64,000 bases of DNA, from NCBI GenBank assembly GCA_963995525.1, contig OZ023217.1:3460783-3524782 (forward strand). Reading direction: 5' to 3'. The position numbers and the translations under genes are program-made. This document shows positions 1-12,490 of the stretch, one piece after another (within the stretch, counting starts at the first letter, position 1; each line of letters starts with the position of its first letter). Origin of the DNA: Escarpia spicata. Its lineage: Eukaryota > Annelida > Polychaeta > Sabellida > Siboglinidae. Under the pieces are notes generated by a model that saw only the letters and a list, made by a program, of their open reading frames with translations, did no database searches and was not told the DNA's origin.

Positions 1-133
1 CTATGAAACCAAGGGTAAACCTGTGAAACCAAGGATAGACCAGTAAAATCCAGGACAGACTTGTGAAACCAAGGATAGACCAGTAAAATCCAGGACAGAT
101 CCATAAAACTCAGGATAGACCCATAAAAGCCAA
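1..133. repeat. 20-bp minisatellite, cut by the window start
   Basis: Seven imperfect 20-bp units begin at 1, 21, 41, 61, 81, 101 and 121, each built around AAACCAAGGATAGACC or a close variant. Units at 41 and 81 are more alike than neighbouring units, as are those at 21 and 61, which suggests a 40-bp dimer stage. The array probably continues to the left of the window. It is non-coding; a minus-strand open frame across it is only the repeat read through. Confidence 0.85.
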
Positions 134-944
134 CTGGGAAGACAAAGTGAAGTACCGATGAGACAGAACTTGGGAGGATGCCAGGCCACTAGGGTTTGAT
201 CCATCACCAGTCTGGCTAGGGGGCTTAGGGACCAGGTAAGGGAGTGCTGTGAACTTAATCAACACAGGAAATTAGATGTATGGAAATGATTTGCTTAATC
301 CAAGCAGTAGGATCATAAGTCACACCTCACCACTGGAAGTCTGCCTTCCCAGATGCCTCCCTTCCCAGATGCCTCCCTAGGGTTCCCAGACGCTGGTATG
401 CAACAGAGGATAGAGGAGAGAGATTTATTGGGTATTTATTGCCAAGCTTTGGATGTACTCCCACATAACTAACCTGTTTGTGTAGCAAAGGGCAGAGGTC
501 ACATGACACAACTCCTGCAAACAAACATCATCAGTATCGACAAACCTCTCCACTAGTTATAGTGGAGAAGCTTGTCAAAATAAATGTACGCATTGCTAGC
601 ATTTTGAGTAATTGCACGAACCAATCCATCAAAAAGTATAAAATATCCACTGGTCTCATGCTTTACTGACAAAACGTATGACATACTGAGCTAGTTTCCA
701 TCTAAATGACGTATGATTAGTCTACCTTTTCTCTCTTCTTTTGCCAAAACTGAGTTTGTCAAAATATTAACACACATTTCCAGAACACCACTATCAAATC
801 TGAGGCACACAGGACAGCCTTACAACTAGAGGACCAAACTATCAACTCTACTAACTTCACTGTTCACTGTCCATGCACCACATTAACAATTGTGCAATTT
901 AACATTATTATTCTGGGGCTGACTGTTCCTTATTTCTTAATGAT
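134..944. other. Unique DNA, no gene seen
   Basis: No supported gene or RNA lies here. A small direct duplication of CTTCCCAGATGCCTCC occurs at about 345-376. Short open frames on both strands show no recognisable domain or codon pattern. Confidence 0.6.
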
Positions 945-1247
945 ACTCCTAATATATGTTGATGGTATACCGTCCATCAAATTGTGTTTAATAAACCTTA
1001 AATGCTGTTCACAATTTTAGTATTTCTGATCACAAAATTTTCAAATTTTGTAAACATTCATATTGCAAACACCATATAAATTTTGGCAATACTGTAGATA
1101 CTGTTGTTGCCAGCCGGGTTAATGACAAGGTCCTTTGATGTTCGGGTCGTTCATGTGATTCCCACATGCAAGATAACCCATTCCGTGAACTTCCTGCTAA
1201 TAATGACCACCCCTGGCTGATTCCAGGTAATGGAAGAGACAACCTCG
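945..1247 (+). repeat. Dispersed repeat DR1, copy A
   Basis: This ~300-bp segment matches five other places in the window. Its left part (AATATATGTTGATGGTA, then AAATTGTGTTTAATAAAC) matches the reverse complement of the copy near 39.8-40.1 kb over about 45 bp with few differences. Its right part carries CTTCCTGCTAATAATGACCA and GGTAATGGAAGAGACAACCT, found again near 43.1 and 59.2 kb. There is no coding capacity. Size and orientation mix suggest a SINE or non-autonomous DNA element; no tRNA boxes were seen, so the class is open. Confidence 0.75.
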
Positions 1248-2455
1248 CTCTAGGGCACAGCTTGTGTACACTCAGTTGTGTACATTCACCCTGACTGTGC
1301 CATGCACACACGCATACCCCCATCTCTTTCTCCCATACGCATACTGCTCTTCTGACCAGTGTTGTGGAATAATTATTTTTAAATATATAAAGTGCCCTAA
1401 ATCTAGTCAAAAGTCCATTCACTGGTGCTTCAAATAGATAACTGCTAAACAGGATTAGTTAAATAAATGAAAACAATTTGGTTAAAACATGGCGCAAATA
1501 TAGACAGAGTAGAATGAAAAATATATATAATATTATATATATAAACAAGCTATATAAACAGTAATAAATAAATTAAAACATGACATATGTGCATTGTAAA
1601 AATATAAGTTTATTCATTAAATAAATAATAAGTTACTTACAAACTGGTTGGAATAGCTATACATTGTATGCCATACAAAAGGTAAAGGTAGCTAAAGATG
1701 TGATTGTCTTTATCTTAAGAGGAAGAGTGTTCTGCCAGCCTAAAACTGAGACTACTTGAATACATGTACACCACAGCATCTCCTGTAGGCCTGAGAATCA
1801 CTGAGATGTTACATAAGAGAGCTCAGACAGTCACTGGTGAATCTCTCTACTTAGCCAGTAGTTGTCAGCAGTGGCCCTAGCTATATAAATAGCTCTGTCT
1901 AAGTATCTGCATAGCATCCATCACTTTGATGAGGCAGTGGTGGCTGCTGGTGTGTCTCCAGCCCTGACAGCAGGGCACCAGGCCTGTCTGTTTACTATAC
2001 AGTCTTGCTGTCTACACCTCCCTCACTGGGCATTCACTGTCTGCTCTCCTCCAGATCACACAACCTAATCACAGTTCAATTGTCAAATACCAGAATCTGC
2101 CCCACTTAAAGCTGCTTCCTCACCATGTTTAGACCAATGCGATTATAGTTCTTTTATACTAGCTATGTAATGTGTGAAGAGTTCAAAAAATATTTGCATT
2201 CAGTTAATAAAGAAGTACATCATTTGTTCAAGTTGTCAAAAAGAATTGCCTTTTGCTGTAACATTTTGTAACTGGCCAAACTCAATTACTGAGCCAACAT
2301 TTAGCCTTAAATCTACCAAATTTGTCTGTCACATGGTTTTGAGAGGGCAAATAAAGTTAACCATACCAATGCAGAAACACATGCATTTGTGCATTCATAA
2401 TTATGAAGACTCCAATTTTGAGAATCACTTCAATTAATTATTAGGCTAATAGTCT
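1248..2455. other. AT-rich unique DNA, no gene seen
   Basis: The stretch is AT-rich with a TA-rich microsatellite-like patch near 1518-1550. Short open frames on either strand show no domain. Nothing else is supported. Confidence 0.6.
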
Positions 2456-2605
2456 GCCTGATGATTTCACCAAAACATACAAAAAAGTTGCACAAGTGAA
2501 CTAGCATGCCATAGTGGAAAGTAGTAAGTTTTGTTTTTTGCAAAACAAATTTAAAATGAGATGAGTGAAAAATCAAAGTGATTAGCCATGACACTTTGAA
2601 TACAA
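2456..2605 (+). repeat. Dispersed repeat DR2, copy A
   Basis: The segment contains TGATTTCACCAAAACATAC, TTGCACAAGTGAACTAGC, a TTTTTTGCAAAACAAATTTA block and GAAAAATCAAAGTGA, in that order. The same order recurs at 15188-15400 and 57700-57855. The three copies are diverged, so the family is old. No coding potential or tRNA-like promoter boxes were seen. Confidence 0.7.
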
Positions 2606-3059
2606 TGTTGTTCTAAATCTGTTGTTTTTGTGTTTTGTGTGCACATTTCACAAGGGTAAGTATGCATTTCCTGAAAGGGTAGACACTTTGTCTGATCTAA
2701 TTATACATCACAAACAGAAGAAAAGTGAGCCTTTATTAGAACTGTTCAATTTGTTCACTATGACACTGGGGCTCCTCATTTCTTAAATACTTTACTCAAA
2801 CTGCAAGATTGCTACTGCAAAATCTGTACTCACCATACTACCACAGCACATGGATGCTTGTAACTGTCATAGTTGAAGCTGATGTAGGGAAAATAAAACA
2901 TTTTTGATGTATGAAAGTATGGGTCACATCAAAAGTATGAGCAGTAATTTAGATATCACTTGGTAAACAACAGACATTCTGTTTTATCATTGCTATGTTT
3001 CTAAGCCTGCATACCATCATGACTCAGGAGTCTAATGTTATGAACCCTACAACCAGATA
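2606..3059. other. Unique DNA, no gene seen
   Basis: AT-rich DNA without a recognisable gene, repeat or RNA. Confidence 0.6.
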
Positions 3060-3320
3060 GTGTTTACACCCTGGGTCCACAACAATCCAACTTTAGTTAG
3101 TAGCGTCCATAACACTTCTAGGTACATTGGGAATAGAAAGGTCCATACACCTTCTAGGTACACGGGTGCAATGGGACCCACAACCCTTCTAGGGACATGG
3201 GGGTAGTAAGTTCACAACCCTTCTAGGGACATGGTGATAGTAAGGCCCACAACCCTCCCAAGGGGTATTGGATGCAAAGAGATCCACAACCTGTCCCCAT
3301 GGATATGGGGGCAGTGCCTT
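3060..3320. repeat. Degenerate ~34-bp minisatellite
   Basis: About seven diverged units of 34-36 bp are built on CACAACCCTTCTAGGGACAT followed by a G-rich spacer. The middle units (about 3176-3250) are most alike and the outer ones are most diverged, as in an old array homogenised in its centre. Confidence 0.75.
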
Positions 3321-5794
3321 ACACCCAGCATACATGGGAAGGAGGTCAATGGACATGACGTTGAACACCAACATCGTTTTAATATCTTACTTGGACAACT
3401 ACACTGATGGGCAGGTATGCAAATGCACACAGGGTAAACGTTTGAGCTGTCAACATCCCCCAAAGGGTGTCCGAAAATTATCTGCCAGATATGTGTACCC
3501 AGTTGTTCCAATTACAAATTTAAACTGATAAGTTGATATCATCTTGATTTGGTCTCAGTCCAATTCCAGTTTACAGGTGTATATTTACCTGTGCTGAGAT
3601 CGGTTGGCAGCCAAGTGTCAGATAGAACCAAGACAAGCTGATAACATACACATTCAAATGTGCATTGGTGAGAATAATACAACTAACATTGGCACTAATA
3701 ACCTAGTATAATCAAGGTCTAACCTGGGTGCAAATACTCAGCACTAATTTAGATAAGACACTTCAAGAACTTGTCAAATGCCTCAAAACAAACATAAATA
3801 CGCCTCAGTGAGTTGTCCGGCTTGAAACCTTTCCACCATTTCAACACCTCAGGGAAGAATTCAGCCATATCACAATGCACGCATAAAAGCCAATAATTCT
3901 ATTATTCTAATTGGTATTGAACCAGGCTACAAACACCACATGTGGTGCCAACTGCAGAGACAAATCAAATGGAAAACTGAGAAATAACATTACCATATAA
4001 GCATTTGATGATGGAGCATATTTAAAGCCCGTTCCATCTTAATCACCCTCCCCTTCCAATTGTCTCCAGTCCGAATTCAAATACACGTCATAGTGACAAT
4101 CAGGAATGACTCCATAGATCTGCTGACAAAACTACTTAAGTCGCCATCAATCACATTTAAATATGCCTAGCCTGTAGTTTGCCTCTGTTTACTATCAGGT
4201 ACAGTTTCACTTCTCAATGGCGCTCTCAATACAAGGCGATCCAGGGCCATCAAGCACAATAGAAGTCATCAGCTCTGCATGCCAAACGAGCGTACTTTGT
4301 CGTCATCAGGGAGTAGTTCGGTGTCAACAAGTATCAAGCCGCAGCATCTCTGTCGTCCTGAGTCTGTACTGTTATTTACACATTGGAGGCAAAACACAAT
4401 ATTTCCTTCTGCGTTTTGACAACAAACTGACTTCTTTCCTTCGTTGTCAAAGTGCAATTGAAAACTTGTATTGGGATATAAGAATACTGTAAGAATACAA
4501 CATTATAGCAACTAACTGCCGGGCAAGGGCTGGAATCTTTTTTGTACAGGTCAATTCTTTAATTTTGCGCTGTCAAAAATGTCTCCCGAACTAGCACTTA
4601 TCGTATTTTGCCATGAAACCCTAATTTCTTAAATTTTGATGTTTTTATAACAAATAGCTAACATTACATGAAATATATGTTGACCATATACATTTTAGGT
4701 GCATTTTCCACTTGAAAAAACCTTATTTAATATATCATATGGCATAGCTTGGGACATTGCAGCATGCTAGAAGTAAACTAGTACACATTTCTTACTGTAT
4801 TTTTATCCGATCTGTTCACAGGTAACCAAGATGCAGACTGAGAAAGTGGATGATTCACTGCATACTGGGCTTCTACGCTGCACATACACAAATAACAAAC
4901 ATATGTTGTTACCAAGTTTCACAAAAAAATCAACCCAGCAGCACCAAATCAGAGCAAAAAGACGAACAGATTTGGGAAAGCTCCAACTAAAACATAAGAT
5001 GTGTGGAAACATTTCCAAACTAACAACTTGTGTCAAACATCCGCATAAAGCACAACTTGTATTACACACATACAACACAATGAGTAACTAGTCAATAAGA
5101 CATGTTTCTCTCTGAAAATATCCATCAAACGATACATTTTCTTCCAATGCATAACACTGTTATTCTATGCCAGAGTAGAGCAGATCTGTGTGCCAACTTC
5201 TCTGGGAGCATACATTACTGAGAGTAACATTACAGGGCTAGCAATACCCGTAAAACTAGAGCTCCAACTGTGAAACACGCGTACGTGCACACACGTGCAC
5301 ACATGTAACAAACTTTATCCACTTGGAGACAAACTGTGGCTAACCTAGACACACTCACAAAAAACAGGTACATGTTTACTTGGTTCACAAGGTCAGTTGT
5401 TCTCAGAAGAGGACTAAATAAACTGACCCTAAGGACTGGATTGTCCTTGGGAAATTGGCTGTTGACCAATACACATTTCTCATCTATCAAACACAAGCAT
5501 TCCTGTACACCTGACTCAGTGAGTTGCCAACTAAGAACATACACATACAATAGTCATACATGCTTGTTTGAAGGATTAATTTACACCAAATTCATGTAAT
5601 AATAAACATATTTTAAACTGACTTTGTCCATGCCTTTTATTTATTATATTAACATTCTTTATACTCAAATAAACATGTCGAACGTATCCTTCTACCAAAT
5701 TGTATTAACAAGCACAAACGTTGTTCACAACTTAAATGCTGCAACCACAAAACATTCACAAAAAGTTAGCAAACACAGCTGTTTTGGACACTTA
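3321..5794. other. Unique DNA, no gene seen
   Basis: About 2.5 kb of largely unique DNA. Open frames such as those near 4217-4492, 4831-5091 and 5336-5599 have overlapping frames on the opposite strand and no recognisable motif, so I do not call them genes. Distal exons of a gene outside the window cannot be excluded. Confidence 0.55.
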
Positions 5795-6112
5795 TCCAAT
5801 ATATATATGAGTGAAGTCTCCAGTGTACAGTATATGAATTATCCAACGTATGACTAAAGTATCCAACTGCTGCATGACTGAAGGATCCAATGCATGATTG
5901 ATGTATCCAAAGTATGACTGAAGTATCCAATGTATGGCTGATGTGTCCTATGATGTATACAATGCGTAAGTGAAATATCCAATATGTTTGAAGTATCCAA
6001 TGCATGGCTGAAATATCCAATGCATACATATATACAACATAAATGTCTAATGCATTCATGACAAAATAAGTGTCCAATATATTACAAAAGTGTACTATAT
6101 GACTGTAAGTAT
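5795..6112. repeat. Degenerate ~20-bp minisatellite
   Basis: About 15 diverged units follow the pattern TATCCAATGYATGNCTGAAG. TATCCAA and CATGRCTGAA recur at roughly 20-bp steps with small indels. The high divergence marks an old, inactive array. Confidence 0.75.
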
Positions 6113-6659
6113 GAAATGTGTGGCCTTTGAACTAATCCCTTACATCCAAGTTTTTTAAAACCAAAACAGTACTACAACAGCCCTGTTTGAAATTCACTGA
6201 AAACATACCAGGTGCACAATAATAACCACTATATGGATGTAGTGATTTCACTCCAAACTGAAGTGAGTAGTCACTTGTGTAGAGGCTGTAAAAGAAACCA
6301 TCTGGCCAGTAGGAAGGTTATGCCAGAAGCCTGATGAGAAGGTGGTTGCCTGTCTGCCATCTACCCTCTCTCCATCTACCCTCTGTCTGCTCCAGGCTCA
6401 TGGTGCCTGTTTACTGTCTTCACAACCACATCCTACCAGCCTCATTCAAGTTCTTTGTAACTACAGCCCATCTAGGCACAATGTACCTGAGTGTTTGTTT
6501 GCAGAAACAAGTTCCTTCATTCAGCTGTTGCTAACATAAATCTATATAAAGCTATAACAGTTAAAACCTCCACAATGTATTCTGCATATCTTGCATCGTG
6601 TTGATTGGTTTTCAAATTTGTGGTGTTGAATAGTTTAAAAAGAGGTCCTCATTTGTTAA
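6113..6659. other. Unique DNA, no gene seen
   Basis: A CT-rich stretch at about 6335-6440 keeps two overlapping frames open for about 65 codons each, which argues against real coding. Nothing else is supported. Confidence 0.55.
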
Positions 6660-6862
6660 TATTATAATGTTCTGAATACTAGTATAAATACGAACATTGA
6701 AGATATACTGTTTGCGCACGTTCTGTAGGCAATATTGTGGGAGCTAGCTGGGTTAACTGCAAGACCCTCTAATGTTTGGCTCATTGCTGTGTTTCCTATA
6801 TTCACGACAACTGATTCAGTAAATGTCCTTGCTAATACTTACCATCTCTGGTAATATGCGCT
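6660..6862 (+). repeat. Dispersed repeat DR1, copy B (diverged)
   Basis: GGCAATATTGTGGGAGCTAG, GGGTTAACTGCAAGACCCTC, TAATGTTTGGCTCATTG and a GGTAATATGCG end follow the DR1 order seen in copies A and F. It is the most diverged plus-strand copy, and its left boundary is uncertain. Confidence 0.55.
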
Positions 6863-6984
6863 GTTGGTTTAAAAATAATGTTGTTAAAAACATCTTTTAC
6901 ATTGCACTTCAAATAGAATTGATCAACTTACAAAATTCAACTGATGTGGCTAGCGTAATGTCATAGTATACTGGCATGGGCAAT

Positions 6985-7325
6985 ATTCGTGGGTCCAATC
7001 GTGTTTTGCCATTTTTACTAAAACCTGACCAAATTCTTCTGTAAGATATTTATGTGCTAAATCTCTGACACATATTTCTTACAATTTCTGCAAACAAACT
7101 GTTACAAAAGTTGTTTTGAGTGAAGTACTTAACGAAAAAACATACCGGCGAAATCCAAATCTCGTTGAAGACACCTGTGTCAAAATTCATGGGTCCTACG
7201 CTGTGTAAATTATTTGCGTGTTACGTGAATCAATGTGAAACCAGTGTATTAAAATTGGCCAAGAGCGTTAGAACATGAGATTTCAGTACCACAAATTTTG
7301 ACCTGCCCCGAATATTTCAGATGTG
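6985..7325 (+). repeat. Dispersed repeat DR4, copy A
   Basis: Two blocks match a segment at 57215-57445 in the same order: GCAAACAAACTGTTACAAAA with its flanks, and GAACATGAGATTTCA with CCAAGAGCGTTAG just before it. The spacing differs because copy B lacks roughly 80 bp of the middle. No coding potential was seen. Copy A lies between two opposite-facing DR1 copies. Confidence 0.7.
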
Positions 7326-7454
7326 AGTATATAGATTAGTATGACCTTGTTGATAATAAATAAGTTTGATGAGTTGAAAACTAGTAAACAATAAACTTGA
7401 GGACGCAAATTCAAAGTTCAACGTCGTCCTTCTTAATTACTAGTGTTAGAGTAA

Positions 7455-7735
7455 GGCTGTCTGGTACCATGAATGGGTGGTCATTATTGGCAGGAAGTTC
7501 ACTCAGTCAAATGCCTTAAATGTTGGAAACGAAACAAGTCTGTGAAACATCAAAGGGACTTGAGGATAACTCAACAGGTCTGCATTAATTGCCAATAGAG
7601 CGGGCATATTTTGAATCTGACCATTTTGTTTACAATTTGAACATTTCATAAGTGAAATATTCAAATTGGGAACTGTTTGAAGCTGACTAAAGACAATGTG
7701 GCAGGCAGTAATACCTTCAGCATCGTTACCCTGCT
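7455..7735 (-). repeat. Dispersed repeat DR1, copy C
   Basis: This is the reverse complement of the DR1 order. GGTGGTCATTATTGGCAGGA and AGTTCACTCAGTC match the CTTCCTGCTAATAATGACCA end of copy A. TTTACAATTTGAACATTTC and GGCAGGCAGTAATACC match the middle and distal parts of copy D. With copy B it forms a head-to-head pair around DR4 copy A. Confidence 0.65.
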
Positions 7736-8404
7736 GGTAAGAACAAAGATGGCACTGACAGCCTCGGTTTAAATAAGAGAGCTGCTATAAGTCTTATAAC
7801 AGGCAGGAGTTATACCATACCTTATTCTTGTTACAACTAAGTAATTCCCAGAATCCAGTACATTCTTGTCACATGGAGTTAAATTAATAATATCTAACAA
7901 GAACCATGTGGCACCTGACAAAGTGGTTTAGAATAGGAATCAGTTTGGGTAAAACTAATATATACTGTATTTATAAATGTAATTGATTTTGCCTGTCAAA
8001 TTATTCTGAAATTGCGTTTTAACAGATTTCCTCGAAAAAAGTTACAAAAACAACAGACGAAATATCAAACTTTAGCAACTAATGTGACATATGACTAACA
8101 CATACTGAATAAACTAGTGGTCCCAAAAAATGCACATAATAATAATTATATGGTACAGTTGCCATTGAATGAGTTCCCCTTTTTATCATGAGTATAACAT
8201 TAGTTGCCTGTGCCTTCTATACGCAATGTAACTTCTTTCGTTGAAGACAGGAGTAAGACAAAGTAAATATGTTATTTTATACTGCATCAAATAATTGTAT
8301 AAATAGCAATTTCAGTTAAAATTATTATTAAAGAATTGCCAGTTTGATTTTATCTAAATGTTTGCTGCAAATTATAACAAAGTTGATTTCAACAGTACAT
8401 AATC

Positions 8405-8464
8405 AAAATCACAACATATTAAATTGAGAATTGCAAAATCACAAAATATTAAATTGAAAATTAT
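8405..8464. repeat. 30-bp tandem duplication
   Basis: Two adjacent copies of a 30-bp AT-rich sequence start at 8405 and 8435. Each begins AAAATCACAA and contains ATATTAAATTGARAA. They differ at a few positions. This could be a minisatellite at the two-unit stage. Confidence 0.75.
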
Positions 8465-8554
8465 ATACAAGTATGTATTATTTATTAATTTTAAACATTT
8501 TAATTAATATTTTAATAGTCATGTTTATATACAAGTATAGCACTGTATATAACA

Positions 8555-8615
8555 AGATATAAAACCTGTTCAGAGGTGCTTAAAATACAACATTTGTCAA
8601 ACAAAAATTGATAGT
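8555..8615 (+). repeat. Dispersed repeat DR3, copy A (fragment)
   Basis: The core CAGAGGTGCTTAAAATACA recurs near 30197 and 43533, each time in an AT-rich setting. It resembles the conserved tail motif of many marine-invertebrate SINE-like elements (a 'cagaggtgctt' box), but that assignment is inference. Confidence 0.55.
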
Positions 8616-9920
8616 TTGTGGTGTTTTAATTAAGTTTGTTTTGGCATATATTTCCAAAGATATCAAAAAATGTGGCCAACAGGCAGTAATTTGTTACTAC
8701 GGATCAATCTTTAGGTAAACATTAAACATCATTGCTATGTCAACAACTGTTAAATGTGAACTATCACTAACCACTGGGATTTTGGTGTAATGGACTATTC
8801 AAAAGTAATTAGTTATATAATAAAATATACAATAATTGATTATAGTCCAAAATTATATTTAATCCAATGACAACATAATTGGGTAGGTATTCTTACGTGC
8901 ATTTATAACTTATTAATTATGTAAAATAAAAAGCCCAGAGGCCATTTTCACACTTAAATAAAGATTAGCACTAAGATGATATATTTTATTTTAAATTTAT
9001 TGAATATATATGAAAAATAATTTATGATAACTGCTTCTAAAATATTTATTATTTTTCAAAGTCCATTTTCCCATTATTTGTTGTGACATTTTAATGGGTT
9101 TTAGATGCTTTCAGCCTGCTAGTTAACTTTTAATACATTACAAACACCAGTACGATGAATCTTTTAATAAGGATGGCTCATATTTAACATGCATCAAATA
9201 TTAATGCACGGCTACCAACCAAAATTAAGTGCAAGCATCTTGACTTACGAGGAGGGTTAATAAAATATAGGGTATAATCAAAACATTTATGTAATTTAAC
9301 ATTTAATGCATCACTGCATTTGTTGGGTGTGTGTACATTTGTAATCATCACAGTATAGCCACCCAACCAACCGCTACACTTCCCCGTTGGCGCACGATGT
9401 CAGGCCACACAATGACAGGTAAAGCATGCGTCTTCTGTCTACCAAGGTACGCTGGCGATGTACAATGTTGTCTGACCTGAATCATGCCTCCAACATCTGG
9501 TGCTGGGGCAGTCACAATGCGTGACTACTCAATGAAAGTGTGTGGTTCCCGCGGGGAATATACTAGGTCACACAAACACAGAGAAACAGACATACATGGC
9601 CAGTCACCAACACTCTCTCTTTTCCCAGAACAACCACACAGCTGAAGTAAGAGAGAGGGGTTTAGTCCGGTCCCAAGAGGGTGCTTCATAGGGTAGTAAA
9701 CAAAGCCTCTACTCACCAACAGCTTACAAGCAGCTAATCCATGATGATCTGCACTGGCCACAGCCACAGCTAATCCACATAGGCACAAGTTGGTAAATCC
9801 CTCCTGTAGTTGCACTGCAGCAGTTCACACCTGATAACTGTAGACTTCCACTGACTCAATCTGAGGAAGAGAGTGAGAAACGAGCATGAGGCTACACCCA
9901 GCCAGGACTGTCACTACTGG

Positions 9921-9941
9921 CACACACACACACACACACAC
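9921..9941. repeat. CA dinucleotide microsatellite
   Basis: An uninterrupted (CA)n run of about 21 bases. Confidence 0.95.
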
Positions 9942-9967
9942 TGCATGTCCTCATTACTACTGCCCTC

Positions 9968-10040
9968 TGACAGTCAGGGGGGCAGGGCTAACACAATGAC
10001 TGACAGTCCGGGGGCGGGGCCAATACAATGACTGACAGGT
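9968..10040. repeat. ~32-bp G-rich tandem duplication
   Basis: TGACAGTC starts at 9968 and 10001, and TGACAGGT at 10033, giving 33- and 32-bp spacing. The second unit contains GGGGGCGGGGC, a match to the GC-box consensus bound by Sp1/KLF proteins. Whether it acts as a promoter element cannot be judged. Confidence 0.6.
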
Positions 10041-10344
10041 GACCATGTGTCTGCTGAAAAGTGGCACTGAGAGAGTATAGCATGTCATTGGCCACAGACT
10101 AACATCACAATCCACTTGTAGTGAACACCTGTAAGCTTTGAGCAGTTAGTGGGATGAGAGCACTCTCATCAGCCATCAGGTTTCACATTTCGCAACACCA
10201 TAAATAACTAGAATTTACCCTAAAAACCACTGTGGCTGATTACCCTGCTGCATGACAAATGCACTGAGACCTTCAAACTGTGAGACTATTTCTAATGGTT
10301 ATTTCAACAGCAATTCAATAGTATCTTCTGTTTATTAAACAAGT

Positions 10345-10700
10345 TGACAGTGACACAGAAACATTAACAATGATACAACTAAGTTGACAATGATACAGCT
10401 ATGTTGACAGTGACACAGCTAAGTTGACAGAGACACTGCTAAGTTGATAGTGACATAGCTAAGTTGACAGAAATACAGCTAAGTTGACAGAGACACAGCT
10501 AAGTTGACAATGACACAGCTAAGTTGACAGTGACACAACTAAGTTGATAGTGACACAGCTAAGTTGACACAGACACAGCTAAATTAAGTGGCACAGCTAA
10601 GCTGACAACTGGCAGCTAAGTTTACAGTGTCACAGCTAAGTTGACAGTGGCACATCTAAGACAATGACACAGCTAAATTAACACTGTCACATCACAGCTA
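10345..10700. repeat. 20-bp minisatellite
   Basis: About 17 imperfect units of the form GACAGTGACACAGCTAAGTT. Central units are well kept; units after about 10580 carry deletions. Confidence 0.9.
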
Positions 10701-11611
10701 AGGTTTCCAGTTCCTTAGGAATGTGAAGAATTACAATGATGAGTCTGACCCAGAATCCACAGCTACCTTCCCTGCCTGACCCCACCCTCAATTAAGCTTT
10801 CCTCCACCCCCAGACAAACTGACACTTTCTGACAGCCATGTGTAATTATAGTTGTTGGATGATGATTGATTTCAGCAAGATGACAGCAAATTTGGCAGCT
10901 CCACTCCATAAAAAATCCTGTGATACATCACAGTCATAAAGAAGATGATCCAATAAACAACCAGGCAGTGTATGCATAAAAACACAGGTTGTGTTTCAAA
11001 CAGACAAAAGTAAGGTAACTGGTGACCCTGCAATAAACATTTTTTTCTTACTTTCTTATGAACTATGAAGTCGACTAGAAGTTAACATTTTATATGTGAA
11101 AAGTAACATGAATTATAGCACAGATTTGTGTTACAAGAGTCTGGATTAACTTGAAAAGAAACAAATTATTGCACAAAAATGTTTTATTTATTTATATAAC
11201 TTATCATTTATGTGAACATTCAAAACGGTATAGTTCATGAAAACTAAAGTAAATAATTCTACATAATTTTCTTAAAAGTAAAATAAAGGATTACATAAAA
11301 ATGACAAGCATTTCCTAATTTAATAGAAGTTGTCGTAAAGTATTCTTCTGAAATTTCAAGTAAATGATTGCAAAATACTGCATGTTGTACACAAACACTA
11401 TGCTTTAATACTAGACATTATTACACATTGGTTGTGCAGTAAAAATACATGTTCAAAAAGTAATATCAACAGTATCAAGTGAAGCAAATTAATATTTATA
11501 TACATGTAAGTATCCTGCTGCATTTGCTTCAAACATCAGGAGGCTAGACAAACCAATGCACAATTCAAGTCACACAAAATTATCTTGACTACATGCTATA
11601 TGTATAACTGT
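10701..11611. other. Unique DNA, no gene seen
   Basis: AT-rich after about 11040. No gene, RNA or repeat is supported. Confidence 0.6.
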
Positions 11612-12490
11612 GCAGTACCTGCCTGGATACTCTATCTCAGTACCTGCCTGGATACTCTACCTCAGTACTTGCCTGGATACTCTATCTCAGTACCTGCCTG
11701 GATACTCTACCACAGTACCTGCCTGGATACTCTACCTCAGTACCTGCCTGGATACTCTACCTCAGTACCTGCCTGAATGCTCTATCTCAGTACCTGCCTG
11801 GATACTCTACCACAGTACCTGCCTGGATACTCTACCTCAGTACCTGCCTGGATACTCTATCTCAGTACCTGCCTGGATACTCCACCTCAGTACCTGCCTG
11901 GATACTCTACCTCAGTACTTGCCTGGATACTCTACCTCAGTACCTGCTTGGATATTTTTTCTCAGTACCTGCCTGGATACTCTACCTCAGTACCTGCCTG
12001 GATACTCTACCTCAGTACCTGCCTGGATACTCTATCTCAGTACCTGCCTGGATGCTCTATCTCAGTACCTGCCTGGATACTCTACCTCAGTACTTGCCTG
12101 GATACTCTATCTCAGTACCTGCCTGGATACTCTACCACAGTACCTGCCTGGATACTCTACCTCAATACCTGCCTGGATACTCTACCTCAGTACCTGCCTG
12201 GATACTCTATCTCAGTACCTGCCTGGATACTCTGCCTCAGTACCTGCCTGGATATTCTATCTCAGTACCTGCCTGGATACTCTGCCTCAGTACCTGCCTG
12301 GATACTCTATCTCAGTACCTGCCTGGATACTCTACCTCAGTACCTGCCTGGATACTCTACCTCAGTACCTGTGTGGATACTCCACCTCAGTACCTGCCTG
12401 GATACTCTACCTCAGTACCTGCGTTGATACTCCACCTCAGTACCTGCCTGGATACTCTACCTCAGTACCTGCCTGGATACTCTACCTCAC
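11612..12490. repeat. 25-bp minisatellite, about 35 units
   Basis: Near-identical 25-bp units read CAGTACCTGCCTGGATACTC followed by TAYCT. Variants include TAC to TAT, a single CTTGGATATTTTTT unit near 11950 and a GTGTGGATAC unit near 12370. The unit has no stop in any forward frame and its length is not a multiple of 3. The apparent 322-codon frame therefore simply cycles through the three readings, with LPGYSTS, CLDTLPQ and PAWILYL in turn. I treat it as non-coding. Confidence 0.95.

Larger units (their letters stand above)
7736..9920. other. AT-rich unique DNA, no gene seen
   Basis: Very AT-rich DNA with short simple patches. It holds a 30-bp tandem duplication and a DR3 fragment, listed separately. 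GC content rises after about 9370, but no exon or promoter can be supported. Confidence 0.55.

Noticed and set aside
1518..1550. A TATA-box promoter
   Set aside because: Only an AT-rich simple patch; no gene follows.
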